Positions 24,898 through 37,900 of a stretch of DNA of 64,000 bases are shown piece after piece. This DNA comes from Eledone cirrhosa. Lineage: Eukaryota > Mollusca > Cephalopoda > Octopoda > Eledonidae. The notes beneath the pieces are model-generated. The model was not told the origin of the DNA. It saw only the letters and a program-made list of their open reading frames with translations, and searched no databases. The stretch is from the NCBI GenBank assembly GCA_964016885.1, contig OZ024744.1, positions 27,910,108-27,974,107 on the forward strand. The letters are read 5' to 3'. The translations under genes and the position numbers were made by a program. Positions within the stretch are counted from its first letter, which is position 1, and every line of letters starts with the position of its first letter.

Positions 24898-27800
24898 TAA
24901 CTGTTATTGTCATTGTTGTTGTTGTCGCTGTTATCACTGTTATTGTCATTGTTGTTGTTGTCGCTGTTATCACTGTTATTGTCACTGTTGTTGTTGTTCT
25001 CGCTGTTATCACTGTTGTTGTCACTGTTGTTGTTCTTCTCGCTGTTATTACTGTTATTGTCATTGTTGTTGTTGTTGTGTTCGCTGTTATAACTGTTATT
25101 GTCATTGTTGTTGTTGTTGTTGTCGCTGTTATCACTGTTATTGTCACTGTTGTTGTTGTCGCTGGTATAACTGTTATTGTCACTGTTGTTTTTGTTGTTG
25201 TTGCTGTTATCACTGTTATTGTCACTGTTGTTGTTGTCGCTGTTATAACTGCTATTGTCACTGTTGTTGTTGTCACTGTTATCACTCTTACTGTCACTGT
25301 TGTTTTTTTTCTCGCTGTTATCACTGTTATTGTCATTGTTGTTGTTGTCGCTGTTATCACTGTTATTGTCACTGTTGCTGTTGTTGTCGCTGTTATCTCT
25401 GTTATTGTCATTGTTGTTGTCGCTGTTATAACTGTTATTGTCATTGTTTTTGTTGTTGTTGTTGTTATAACTGTTACTGTCATTGTTGTTGTTGTCGCTG
25501 TTATCACTGTTATTTTCATTGTTGTTGTTGTCGCTGTTATCACTGTTATTGTCACTGTTGTTGTTGTTGTCGCTGTTATCACTGTTATTGTCACTGTTGT
25601 TGTTGTTGTCACTGTTATAAATGTTATTGTCACTGTTGTCGTTGTTGTCGCTGTTATCACTGTTATTGTCACTGTTGTTGTCGCTGTTATCACTGTTATT
25701 GTCACTGTTGTTATTGTTGTTGTTGCTGTTATCACTGTTATTGTCACTGTTGTAGTTGTTGTCGCTGTTATAACTGTTATTGTCACTGTTGTTGTTGTTG
25801 CTGTCGCTGTTATTACTGTTATTGTCATTGTTGTTGTTGTTGTGGCTGTTATCACTGTTATTGTCACTGTTGTTGTCGCTGTTATCACTGTTATTTTCAT
25901 TGTTGTTGTTCTCTCTGTTATCACTGTTATTGTCACTGTAGTTGTTGTTCTCGCTGTTATAACTGTTATTGTCTCTGTTGTTGTTGTCGCTGTTATAACT
26001 GTTATTGTCATTGTTGTTGTTGTTGTCGCTGTTATCACTGTTATTAACATTGTTGTTGTTGTTCCCGCTGCTATCCCTGTTATTGTCATGTTGTTGTTGT
26101 TGTACTCGCTGTTATCACTGTTATTGTCATTGTTGTTGTTGTTGTCGCTGTTATCACTGTTATTGTCACTGTTTTTGTTGTTGTCACTATTATCACTGTT
26201 ATTGTCACTGTTGTTTTTGTTGTTGTCGCTGTTATCACTGTTATTGTGACTGTTGTTGTTGTTGTTGTCGCTGTTATCACTGTTATTGACACTGTTGTTG
26301 CTGTTGTTCTCGCTGTTATCACTGTTATTGTCACTGTTGTTGTTGTTCTCGCTGTTACCACTGTTATTGTCAATGTTGTTGTTGTTGTCGCTGTTATAAC
26401 TGTTATTGTCACTGTTGTTGTTGTTGTCGATGTTATAACTCTTATTGTCACTGTTGTTGTTGTTGTTGTCGTTGTTATCACTGTTATTGTCATTGTTGTT
26501 ATTGTCGCTGTTATCACTGTTATTGACATTGTTGTTGTTGTTGTTGTTGTCGCTGTTATCACTGTTATTGTCACTGTTGTTGTTGTTGTTGTCGCTTCTA
26601 TAACTGTTATTGTCACTATTGCTGTTGTTGTTGTCGCTGTTATCACTCTTATTGTCATTGTTGTTGTTGTCGCTGTTATCACTGTTATTGTCACTGTTGT
26701 TGTTCTCGCTGTTATAACTGTTATTCTCACTGTTGTTGTTCTCGCTGTTATCAATGGTAATGACACTGTTGTTGTTTTTATTGTCGCTGTTAGAACTGTT
26801 ATTGTCACTGTTGTTATTGTTGTTGTCGCTGTTATAACTGTTATTGTCACTGTTGTTGTTGTTGTTCTCGCTGTTATCACTGTTATTGTCATTGTTGTTG
26901 TTGTCGCTGTTATCACTGTTATTGTCATTGTTGTTGTTGTCGCTGTTATCACTGTTATTGTCACTGTTGTTGTTGTTCTCGCTGTTATCACTGTTATTGT
27001 CACTGTTGTTGTTCTTCTCGCTGTTATCACTGTTATTGTCATTGTTGTTGTTGTTGTGTTCGCTGTTATAACTGTTATTGTCATTGTTGTTGTAGTTGTT
27101 TTCGCTGTTATCACTGTTATTGTCACTGTTGTTGTTGTCGCTGGTATAACTGTTATTGTCACTGTTGTTTTTGTTGTTGTCGCTGTTATCACTGTTATTG
27201 TCACTGTTGTTGTTGTCGCTGTTATAACTGTTATTGTCACTGTTGTTGTTGTTGTTGTCACTGTTATCACTGTTATTGTCACTGTTGTTGTTGTTCTCGC
27301 TGTTATCACTGTTATTGTCATTGTTGTTGTTGTCGCTGTTATCACTGTTATTGTCACTGTTGTTGTTGTTGTCGCTGTTATCTCTGTTATTGTCATTGTT
27401 GTTGTCGCTGTTATAACTGTTATTGTCATTGTTGTTGTTGTTGTTGTTGCTGTTATAACTGTTACTGTCATTGTTGTTGTTGTTGTCGCTGTTATCACTG
27501 TTATTTTCATTGTTGTTGTTGTCGCTGTTATCACTGTTATTGTCACTTTTGTTGTTGTTGTTGTTGTCGCTGTTATCACTGTTATTGTCACTGTTGTTGT
27601 TGTTGTCACTGTTATAAATGTTATTGTCACTGTTGTCATTGTTGTCGCTGTTATCACTGTTATTGTCACTGTTGTTGTTGTTGTCGCTGTCATAACTGTT
27701 CTTTTCACTGTTGTTGTTGTTGTTCTCTCTGTTATCACTGTTATTGTCACTGTTGTAGTTGTTGTCGCTGTTATAACTGTTATTGTCACTGTTGTTGTTG

Positions 27801-28004
27801 CTGTCGCTGTTATCACTGTTATTGTCATTGTTGTTGTTGTTGTGGCTGTTATCACTGTTATTGTCACTGTTGTTGTCGCTGTTATCACTGTTATTTTCAT
27901 TGTTGTTGTTGTTGTTTTCTCTGTTATCACTGTTATTGTCACTGTTGTTGTTGTTCTCGCTGTTATAATTGTCATTGTGACTGTTGTTGTTGTCGCTGTT
28001 ATAA
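24898..28004 (+). repeat. 3.1-kb duplication within P1, copy 2
   Basis: Second copy of 21790-24897. It carries a private 1-base deletion at 26085-26092 (which reduces the shift from 3,108 to 3,107), a private T run of eight at 25303-25310 where copy 1 has TTTTTGTT, and one GTT fewer near 27790. The deletion is absent from copy 1 and from the matching sites in P2 and P3, so it arose after this duplication. Confidence 0.88.
26085..26092 (+). other. -1 phase scar GTCATGTT (single copy)
   Basis: GTCATTGTT has lost one T. It is present only in copy 2 of the 3.1-kb duplication; copy 1 (about 22977) and P3 (about 43328) have the intact form. A private, late mutation. Confidence 0.94.
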
Positions 28005-28902
28005 CTGTTATTGTCATTGTTGTTGTTGTCGCTGTTATCACTGTTATTAACACTGTTGTTGTTGTTGTTCTCGCTGTTATCACTGTTATTGTCACTGTTG
28101 TTGTTGTTGTTGCTGTTATCACTGTTGTCATTGTTGTTGTTGTTGTCGCTGTTATCACTGTTATTGTCCCTGTTGTTGTTGTCGCTGTTATAAATGTTAT
28201 TGTCACTATTGCTTTTGTTGTTGTCGCTCTTATCACTCTTATTGTCATTGCTGTTGTTGTTTTCGCTGCTATCCCTGTTATTGTCATTGTTGTTGTTGTT
28301 GTACTCGCTGTTATCACTGTTATTGTCATTGTTGTTGTTGTTGTCGCTGTTATCACTGTTATTGTCACTGTTGTTTTTGTTGTTGTCGCTGTTATCACTG
28401 TTATTTTCATTGTTTTTGTTGTTGTTCTCGCATTTATCACTGTTATTGTCAGTGTTGTTGTTGTTGTACTCGCTGTTATCACTGTTGTCGTCACTGTTGT
28501 TGTTGTTGTCGCTGTTCTAACTGTTATTGTCGCTGTTATAACTGTTATTGTCATTGTTGTTGTTGTCGCTGTTATCACTGTCGTCGTCACTGTTGTTGTT
28601 GTTGTCGCTGTTATAACTGTTATTGTGACTGTTGTTGTTGTTGTTGTCGCTGTTATAACTTTTATTGTCATTGTTGTTGTTGTCGCTGTTATCACTGTTA
28701 TTGACACTGTTGTTGCTGTTGTTCTCGCTGTTATCACTGTTATTGTCACTGTTGTTGTTGTTCTCGCTGTTACCACTGTTATTGTCTATGTTGTTGTTGT
28801 TGTCGCTGTTATAACTGTTATTGTCACTGTTGTTGTTGTTGTTGTCGTTGTTATCACTGTTATTGTCATTATTGTTATTGTCGCTGTTATCACTGTTATT
28901 GT

Positions 28903-28906
<4 letters not shown>

Positions 28907-28933
<27 letters not shown>
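28907..28933 (+). repeat. (GTT)9 tract, P2
   Basis: Same nine-triplet run and same GTCGCGGTT flank as at 19276, with the count unchanged between copies 9.63 kb apart. Confidence 0.93.
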
Positions 28934-28935
<2 letters not shown>

Positions 28936-30151
28936 CGCGGTTATCACTGTTATTGTCACTGTTGTTGTTGTCGCTTCTATAACTGTTATTGTCACTATTG
29001 CTGTTGTTGTCGCTGTTATCACTCTTATTGTCATTGTTGTTGTTGTCGCTGTTATCACTGTTATTGTCACTGTTGTTGTTCTCGCTGTTATAACTGTTAT
29101 TCTCACTGTTGTTGTTCTCGCTGTTATCAATGGTATTGACATTGTTGTTGTTTTTATTGTCGCTGTTATAACTGTTATTGTCACTGTTGTTGTTGTTGTT
29201 CTCGCTCTTATCACTGTTATTGTCATTGTTGTTGTTGTCGCTGTTATCACTGTTATTGTCATTGTTGTTGTTGTCGCTGTTATCACTGTTATTGTCACTG
29301 TTGTTGTTGTTCTCGCTGTTATCACTGTTATTGTCACTGTTGTTGTTCTTCTCGCTGTTATCACTGTTATTGTCATTGTTGTTGTTGTTGTGTTCGCTGT
29401 TATAACTGTTATTGTCATTGTTGTTGTTGTTGTTGTCGCTGTTATCACTGTTATTGTCACTGTTGTTGTTGTCGCTGGTATAACTCTTATTGTCACTGTT
29501 GTTTTTGTTGTTGTCGCTCTTATCACTGTTATTGTCACTGTTGTTGTTGTCGCTGTTATAACTGTTATTGTCACTGTTGTTGTTGTCACTGTTATCACTC
29601 TTATTGTCATTGTTGTTGTTCTCGCTGTTATCACTGTTATTGTCACTGTTGCTGTTGTTGTCGCTGTTATCTCTGTTATTGTCATTGTTGTTGTCGCTGT
29701 TATAACTGTTATTGTCATTGTTGTTGTTGTTGTTGCTGTTATAACTGTTACTGTCATTGTTGTTGTTGTCGCTGTTATCACTGTTATTTTCATTGTTGTT
29801 GTTGTCGCTGTTATCACTGTTATTGTCACTGTTGTTGTTGTTGTTGTCGCTGTTATCACTGTTATTGTCACTGTTGCTGTTGTTGTCGCTGTTATCACTG
29901 CTATTGTCATTGTTGTTGTTGTTGTCGCTGTTATCACTGTGATTGTCATTGTTGTTGTTGTTGTTGTTCTCGCTGTTATCACCGTTATTGTCACTGTTGT
30001 TGTCGCTGTTATCACTGTTATTGTCACTGTTGTTATTGTTGTTGTTGCTGTTATCACTGTTATTGTCACTGTTGTAGTTGTTGTCGCTGTTATAACTGTT
30101 ATTGTCACTGTTGTTGTTGTTGCTGTCGCTGTTATCACTGTTATTGTCATT

Positions 30152-30163
30152 GTTGTGTTGTAC
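30152..30163 (+). other. -1 phase scar GTTGTGTTGTAC (3.8-kb copy 1)
   Basis: P1 (about 20524) and P3 (about 40853) read GTTGCTGTTGTAC; here the C of GCT is missing. The scar is private to P2, so it arose after P1, P2 and P3 separated and before the 3,808-base duplication. Confidence 0.94.
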
Positions 30164-31140
30164 TCGCTGTTATCACTGTTATTGTTGTTGTTGTAGTGGC
30201 TGTTATCACTGTTATTGTCACTGTTGTTGTCGCTGTTATCACTGTTATTTTCATTGTTATTGTCACTGATGTTGTTGTTCTCGCTGTTATAACTGTTATT
30301 GTGACTGTTGTTGTTGTCTCTGTTATAACTGTTATTGTCATTGTTGTTGTTGTTGTCACTGTTATCACTGTTATTAACACTGTTGTTGTTGTTGTTCTCG
30401 CTGTTATCACTGTTATTGTCACTGTTGTTGTTGTCGCTGTTATAACTGTTATTGTCACTGTTGTTGTTGCTGTTGTCGCTGTCATAACTCTTATTGTCAC
30501 TGTTGTTGTTGTTGTCGTTGTTATCACTGTTATTGTCATTATTGTTGTTCTCGCTGTTATCACTGGTATTGACACTGTTGTTGTTGTTGTTCTCGCTGTT
30601 ATAACTGTTATTGTCACTGTTGTTGTTGTCGCTGTTATAACTCTTATTGTCACTGTTGTTGTTGTTGTCGTCGTCGTTATCACTGTTATTGTCATTATTG
30701 TTGTTGTCGCTGTTATCACTGTTATTGTCATTGTTGTTGTTGTCGCTGTTATCACTGTTATTGTCCCTGTTGTTGTTGTCGCTGTTATAACTGTTATTGT
30801 CACTGTTGTTTTTGTTGTTGTCGCTGTTATCACTGTTATTTTCATTGTTTTTGTTGTTGTTCTCGCATTTATCACTGTTATTGTCAGTGTTGTTGTTCTT
30901 GTTCTCGCTGTTATCACTGTCGTCGTCACTGTTGTTGTTGTGGTCGCTGTTATAACTGTTATTGTGACTGTTGTTGTTGTTGTTGTCGCTGTTATAACTG
31001 TTATTGTCATTGTTGTTGTTGTCGATGTTATCACTGTTATTGACACTGTTGTTGCTGTTGTTCTCGCTGTTATCACTGTTACTGTCACTGTTGTTGTTGT
31101 TCTCGCTGTTACCACTGTTATTGTCAATGTTGTTGTTGTT

Positions 31141-31148
31141 GTCGCGTT
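31141..31148 (+). other. -1 phase scar GTCGCGTT (P2, 3.8-kb copy 1)
   Basis: Same scar and flanks as at 21505, so it predates the split of P1 and P2. Confidence 0.95.
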
Positions 31149-33959
31149 ATAACTGTTATTGTCACTGTTGTTGTTGTCGCTGTTATAACTCTTATTGTCA
31201 CTGTTGTTGTTGTTGTCGTTTTTTTCACTGTTATTGTCATTATTGTCATTGTCGCTGTTATCACTGTTATTGTCATTGTTGTTGTTGTTGTTGTTGTCGC
31301 TGTTATCACTGTTATTGTCACTGTTGTTGTTGTTGTCGCTTCTATAACTGTTGTTGTCACTATTGCTGTTGTTGTCGCTGTTATCACTCTTATTGTCATT
31401 GTTGTTGTTGTTGTTCTCGCTGTTATCACTGTTATTGTCATTGTTGTTGTTGTCGCTGTTATCACTGTTATTGTCATTGTTGTTGTTGTCGCTGTTATCA
31501 CTGTTATTGTCACTGTTGTTGTTGTTCTCGCTGTTATCACTGTTGTTGTCACTGTTGTTGTTCTTCTCGCTGTTATTACTGTTATTGTCATTGTTGTTGT
31601 TGTTGTGTTCGCTGTTATAACTGTTATTGTCATTGTTGTTGTTGTTGTTGTCGCTGTTATCACTGTTATTGTCACTGTTGTTGTTGTCGCTGGTATAACT
31701 GTTATTGTCACTGTTGTTTTTGTTGTTGTTGCTGTTATCACTGTTATTGTCACTGTTGTTGTTGTCGCTGTTATAACTGCTATTGTCACTGTTGTTGTTG
31801 TCACTGTTATCACTCTTACTGTCACTGTTGTTTTTGTTCTCGCTGTTATCACTGTTATTGTCATTGTTGTTGTTGTCGCTGTTATCACTGTTATTGTCAC
31901 TGTTGCTGTTGTTGTCGCTGTTATCTCTGTTATTGTCATTGTTGTTGTCGCTGTTATAACTGTTATTGTCATTGTTTTTGTTGTTGTTGTTGTTATAACT
32001 GTTACTGTCATTGTTGTTGTTGTCGCTGTTATCACTGTTATTTTCATTGTTGTTGTTGTCGCTGTTATCACTGTTATTGTCACTGTTGTTGTTGTTGTCG
32101 CTGTTATCACTGTTATTGTCACTGTTGTTGTTGTTGTCACTGTTATAAATGTTATTGTCACTGTTGTCGTTGTTGTCGCTGTTATCACTGTTATTGTCAC
32201 TGTTGTTGTCGCTGTTATCACTGTTATTGTCACTGTTGTTATTGTTGTTGTTTCTGTTATCACTGTTATTGTCACTGTTGTAGTTGTTGTCGCTGTTATA
32301 ACTGTTATTGTCACTGTTGTTGTTGTTGCTGTCGCTGTTATTACTGTTATTGTCATTGTTGTTGTTGTTGTGGCTGTTATCACTGTTATTGTCACTGTTG
32401 TTGTCGCTGTTATCACTGTTATTTTCATTGTTGTTGTTCTCTCTGTTATCACTGTTATTGTCACTGTTATTGTCACTGTAGTTGTTGTTCTCGCTGTTAT
32501 AACTGTTATTGTGTCTGTTGTTGTTGTCGCTGTTATAACTGTTATTGTCATTGTTGTTGTTGTTGTCGCTGTTATAACTGTTATTAACATTGTTGTTGTT
32601 GTTGTTGCCGCTGCTATCCCTGTTATTGTCATTGTTGTTGTTGTTGTACTCGCTGTTATCACTGTTATTGTCATTGTTGTTGTTGTTGTCGCTGTTATCA
32701 CTGTTATTGTCACTGTTTTTGTTGTTGTCACTATTATCACTGTTATTGTCACTGTTGTTTTTGTTGTTGTCGCTGTTATCACTGTTATTGTGACTGTTGT
32801 TGTTGTTGTTGTCGCTGTTATCACTGTTATTGACACTGTTGTTGCTGTTGTTCTCGCTGTTATCACTGTTATTGTCATTGTTGTTGTTGTCGCTGTTATC
32901 ACTGTTATTGTCATTGTTGTTGTTGTCGCTGTTATCACTGTTATTGTCACTGTTGTTGTTGTTCTCGCTGTTATCACTGTTGTTGTCACTGTTGTTGTTC
33001 TTCTCGCTGTTATTACTGTTATTGTCATTGTTGTTGTTGTTGTGTTCGCTGTTATAACTGTTATTGTCATTGTTGTTGTTGTTGTTGTCGCTGTTATCAC
33101 TGTTATTGTCACTGTTGTTGTTGTCGCTGGTATAACTGTTATTGTCACTGTTGTTTTTGTTGTTGTTGCTGTTATCACTGTTATTGTCACTGTTGTTGTT
33201 GTCGCTGTTATAACTGCTATTGTCACTGTTGTTGTTGTCACTGTTATCACTCTTACTGTCACTGTTGTTTTTGTTCTCGCTGTTATCACTGTTATTGTCA
33301 TTGTTGTTGTTGTCGCTGTTATCACTGTTATTGTCACTGTTGCTGTTGTTGTCGCTGTTATCTCTGTTATTGTCATTGTTGTTGTCGCTGTCATAACTGT
33401 TATTGTCATTGTTTTTGTTGTTGTTGTTGTTATAACTGTTACTGTCATTGTTGTTGTTGTCGCTGTTATCACTGTTATTTTCATTGTTGTTGTTGTCGCT
33501 CTTATCACTGTTATTGTCACTGTTGTTGTTGTTGTCGCTGTTATCACTGTTATTGTCACTGTTGTTGTTGTTGTCACTGTTATAAATGTTATTGTCACTG
33601 TTGTCGTTGTTGTCGCTGTTATCACTGTTATTGTCACTGTTGTTGTTGTTGTTGTCGCTGTTATCACTGTTATTGTCACTGTTGCTGTTGTTGTCGCTGT
33701 TATCACTGCTATTGTCATTGTTGTTGTTGTTGTCGCTGTTATCACTGTGATTGTCATTGTTGTTGTTGTTGTTGTTCTCGCTGTTATCACCGTTATTGTC
33801 ACTGTTGTTGTCGCTGTTATCACTGTTATTGTCACTGTTGTTATTGTTGTTGTTGCTGTTATCACTGTTATTGTCACTGTTGTAGTTGTTGTCGCTGTTA
33901 TAACTGTTATTGTCACTGTTGTTGTTGTTGCTGTCGCTGTTATCACTGTTATTGTCATT

Positions 33960-33971
33960 GTTGTGTTGTAC
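33960..33971 (+). other. -1 phase scar GTTGTGTTGTAC (3.8-kb copy 2)
   Basis: Second copy of the scar at 30152, exactly 3,808 bases later. Confidence 0.94.
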
Positions 33972-34948
33972 TCGCTGTTATCACTGTTATTGTTGTTGTT
34001 GTAGTGGCTGTTATCACTGTTATTGTCACTGTTGTTGTCGCTGTTATCACTGTTATTTTCATTGTTATTGTCACTGATGTTGTTGTTCTCGCTGTTATAA
34101 CTGTTATTGTGACTGTTGTTGTTGTCTCTGTTATAACTGTTATTGTCATTGTTGTTGTTGTTGTCACTGTTATCACTGTTATTAACACTGTTGTTGTTGT
34201 TGTTCTCGCTGTTATCACTGTTATTGTCACTGTTGTTGTTGTCGCTGTTATAACTGTTATTGTCACTGTTGTTGTTGCTGTTGTCGCTGTCATAACTCTT
34301 ATTGTCACTGTTGTTGTTGTTGTCGTTGTTATCACTGTTATTGTCATTATTGTTGTTCTCGCTGTTATCACTGGTATTGACACTGTTGTTGTTGTTGTTC
34401 TCGCTGTTATAACTGTTATTGTCACTGTTGTTGTTGTCGCTGTTATAACTCTTATTGTCACTGTTGTTGTTGTTGTCGTCGTCGTTATCACTGTTATTGT
34501 CATTATTGTTGTTGTCGCTGTTATCACTGTTATTGTCATTGTTGTTGTTGTCGCTGTTATCACTGTTATTGTCCCTGTTGTTGTTGTCGCTGTTATAACT
34601 GTTATTGTCACTGTTGTTTTTGTTGTTGTCGCTGTTATCACTGTTATTTTCATTGTTTTTGTTGTTGTTCTCGCATTTATCACTGTTATTGTCAGTGTTG
34701 TTGTTCTTGTTCTCGCTGTTATCACTGTCGTCGTCACTGTTGTTGTTGTGGTCGCTGTTATAACTGTTATTGTGACTGTTGTTGTTGTTGTTGTCGCTGT
34801 TATAACTGTTATTGTCATTGTTGTTGTTGTCGATGTTATCACTGTTATTGACACTGTTGTTGCTGTTGTTCTCGCTGTTATCACTGTTACTGTCACTGTT
34901 GTTGTTGTTCTCGCTGTTACCACTGTTATTGTCAATGTTGTTGTTGTT

Positions 34949-34956
34949 GTCGCGTT
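34949..34956 (+). other. -1 phase scar GTCGCGTT (P2, 3.8-kb copy 2)
   Basis: Exactly 3,808 bases after the preceding copy, as expected for the internal tandem duplication. Confidence 0.95.
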
Positions 34957-37900
34957 ATAACTGTTATTGTCACTGTTGTTGTTGTCGCTGTTATAACTCT
35001 TATTGTCACTGTTGTTGTTGTTGTCGTTTTTTTCACTGTTATTGTCATTATTGTCATTGTCGCTGTTATCACTGTTATTGTCATTGTTGTTGTTGTTGTT
35101 GTTGTCGCTGTTATCACTGTTATTGTCACTGTTGTTGTTGTTGTCGCTTCTATAACTGTTGTTGTCACTATTGCTGTTGTTGTCGCTGTTATCACTCTTA
35201 TTGTCATTGTTGTTGTTGTTGTTCTCGCTGTTATCACTGTTATTGTCATTGTTGTTGTTGTCGCTGTTATCACTGTTATTGTCATTGTTGTTGTTGTCGC
35301 TGTTATCACTGTTATTGTCACTGTTGTTGTTGTTCTCGCTGTTATCACTGTTGTTGTCACTGTTGTTGTTCTTCTCGCTGTTATTACTGTTATTGTCATT
35401 GTTGTTGTTGTTGTGTTCGCTGTTATAACTGTTATTGTCATTGTTGTTGTTGTTGTTGTCGCTGTTATCACTGTTATTGTCACTGTTGTTGTTGTCGCTG
35501 GTATAACTGTTATTGTCACTGTTGTTTTTGTTGTTGTTGCTGTTATCACTGTTATTGTCACTGTTGTTGTTGTCGCTGTTATAACTGCTATTGTCACTGT
35601 TGTTGTTGTCACTGTTATCACTCTTACTGTCACTGTTGTTTTTGTTCTCGCTGTTATCACTGTTATTGTCATTGTTGTTGTTGTCGCTGTTATCACTGTT
35701 ATTGTCACTGTTGCTGTTGTTGTCGCTGTTATCTCTGTTATTGTCATTGTTGTTGTCGCTGTTATAACTGTTATTGTCATTGTTTTTGTTGTTGTTGTTG
35801 TTATAACTGTTACTGTCATTGTTGTTGTTGTCGCTGTTATCACTGTTATTTTCATTGTTGTTGTTGTCGCTGTTATCACTGTTATTGTCACTGTTGTTGT
35901 TGTTGTCGCTGTTATCACTGTTATTGTCACTGTTGTTGTTGTTGTCACTGTTATAAATGTTATTGTCACTGTTGTCGTTGTTGTCGCTGTTATCACTGTT
36001 ATTGTCACTGTTGTTGTCGCTGTTATCACTGTTATTGTCACTGTTGTTATTGTTGTTGTTTCTGTTATCACTGTTATTGTCACTGTTGTAGTTGTTGTCG
36101 CTGTTATAACTGTTATTGTCACTGTTGTTGTTGTTGCTGTCGCTGTTATTACTGTTATTGTCATTGTTGTTGTTGTTGTGGCTGTTATCACTGTTATTGT
36201 CACTGTTGTTGTCGCTGTTATCACTGTTATTTTCATTGTTGTTGTTCTCTCTGTTATCACTGTTATTGTCACTGTTATTGTCACTGTAGTTGTTGTTCTC
36301 GCTGTTATAACTGTTATTGTGTCTGTTGTTGTTGTCGCTGTTATAACTGTTATTGTCATTGTTGTTGTTGTTGTCGCTGTTATAACTGTTATTAACATTG
36401 TTGTTGTTGTTGTTGCCGCTGCTATCCCTGTTATTGTCATTGTTGTTGTTGTTGTACTCGCTGTTATCACTGTTATTGTCATTGTTGTTGTTGTTGTCGC
36501 TGTTATCACTGTTATTGTCACTGTTTTTGTTGTTGTCACTATTATCACTGTTATTGTCACTGTTGTTTTTGTTGTTGTCGCTGTTATCACTGTTATTGTG
36601 ACTGTTGTTGTTGTTGTTGTCGCTGTTATCACTGTTATTGACACTGTTGTTGCTGTTGTTCTCGCTGTTATCACTGTTATTGTCATTGTTGTTGTTGTCG
36701 CTGTTATCACTGTTATTGTCATTGTTGTTGTTGTCGCTGTTATCACTGTTATTGTCACTGTTGTTGTTGTTCTCGCTGTTATCACTGTTGTTGTCACTGT
36801 TGTTGTTCTTCTCGCTGTTATTACTGTTATTGTCATTGTTGTTGTTGTTGTGTTCGCTGTTATAACTGTTATTGTCATTGTTGTTGTTGTTGTTGTCGCT
36901 GTTATCACTGTTATTGTCACTGTTGTTGTTGTCGCTGGTATAACTGTTATTGTCACTGTTGTTTTTGTTGTTGTTGCTGTTATCACTGTTATTGTCACTG
37001 TTGTTGTTGTCGCTGTTATAACTGCTATTGTCACTGTTGTTGTTGTCACTGTTATCACTCTTACTGTCACTGTTGTTTTTGTTCTCGCTGTTATCACTGT
37101 TATTGTCATTGTTGTTGTTGTCGCTGTTATCACTGTTATTGTCACTGTTGCTGTTGTTGTCGCTGTTATCTCTGTTATTGTCATTGTTGTTGTCGCTGTC
37201 ATAACTGTTATTGTCATTGTTTTTGTTGTTGTTGTTGTTATAACTGTTACTGTCATTGTTGTTGTTGTCGCTGTTATCACTGTTATTTTCATTGTTGTTG
37301 TTGTCGCTCTTATCACTGTTATTGTCACTGTTGTTGTTGTTGTCGCTGTTATCACTGTTATTGTCACTGTTGTTGTTGTTGTCACTGTTATAAATGTTAT
37401 TGTCACTGTTGTCGTTGTTGTCGCTGTTATCACTGTTATTGTCACTGTTGTTGTCGCTGTTATCACTGTTATTGTCACTGTTGTTATTGTTGTTGTTGCT
37501 GTTATCACTGTTATTGTCACTGTTGTAGTTGTTGTCGCTGTTATAACTGTTATTGTCACTGTTGTTGTTGTTGCTGTCGCTGTTATTACTGTTATTGTCA
37601 TTGTTGTTGTTGTTGTGGCTGTTATCACTGTTATTGTCACTGTTGTTGTCGCTGTTATCACTGTTATTTTCATTGTTGTTGTTCTCTCTGTTATCACTGT
37701 TATTGTCACTGTTATTGTCACTGTAGTTGTTGTTCTCGCTGTTATAACTGTTATTGTGTCTGTTGTTGTTGTCGCTGTTATAACTGTTATTGTCATTGTT
37801 GTTGTTGATGTCGCTGTTATAACTGTTATTAACATTGTTGTTGTTGTTGTTCCCGCTGCTATCCCTGTTATTGTCATTGTTGTTGTTGTTGTACTCGCTG

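Larger units (their letters stand above)
18951..28581 (+). repeat. Super-repeat P1 (9.63 kb)
   Basis: It starts at the GTCGTCACT landmark (CGTCGTCACT at 18951), which recurs at 28582 and 39279 at the head of P2 and P3. Shared order: the nine-GTT tract (19276), the module at 19547, the short module at 20129, and the -1 scar at 21505, matched in P2 with shifts of 9,628-9,634. It is lengthened by an internal 3.1-kb tandem duplication; without it the length would be about 6.5 kb. Confidence 0.85.
29803..33610 (+). repeat. 3,808-base tandem duplication, copy 1
   Basis: Landmarks at 30152, 30196, 31004, 31141, 31351, 31605, 32590 and 32797 all recur exactly 3,808 bases later. Rare private variants are shared too: GCTGTCATAACT at 33388, GCTCTTATC at 33498, GTTTCTGTT at 32249 and GTCGTCGTCGTT at 30668. 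The constant shift means no net length change between the copies. Confidence 0.92.
33611..37418 (+). repeat. 3,808-base tandem duplication, copy 2
   Basis: Copy of 29803-33610. I found no difference at any landmark compared. It ends near 37.44 kb, where the next unit has two GTT before GTCGCT while copy 1 continues with five. Either this is a very young duplication, or the assembler entered the same stretch twice; the sequence alone cannot separate the two. Confidence 0.9.

Noticed and set aside
29803..37418. Calling the identical 3,808-base copies an assembly error outright
   Set aside because: The sequence cannot decide. Other HOR copies nearby are also highly similar, so a recent biological duplication is equally plausible; reported as a finding with a read-based test instead.
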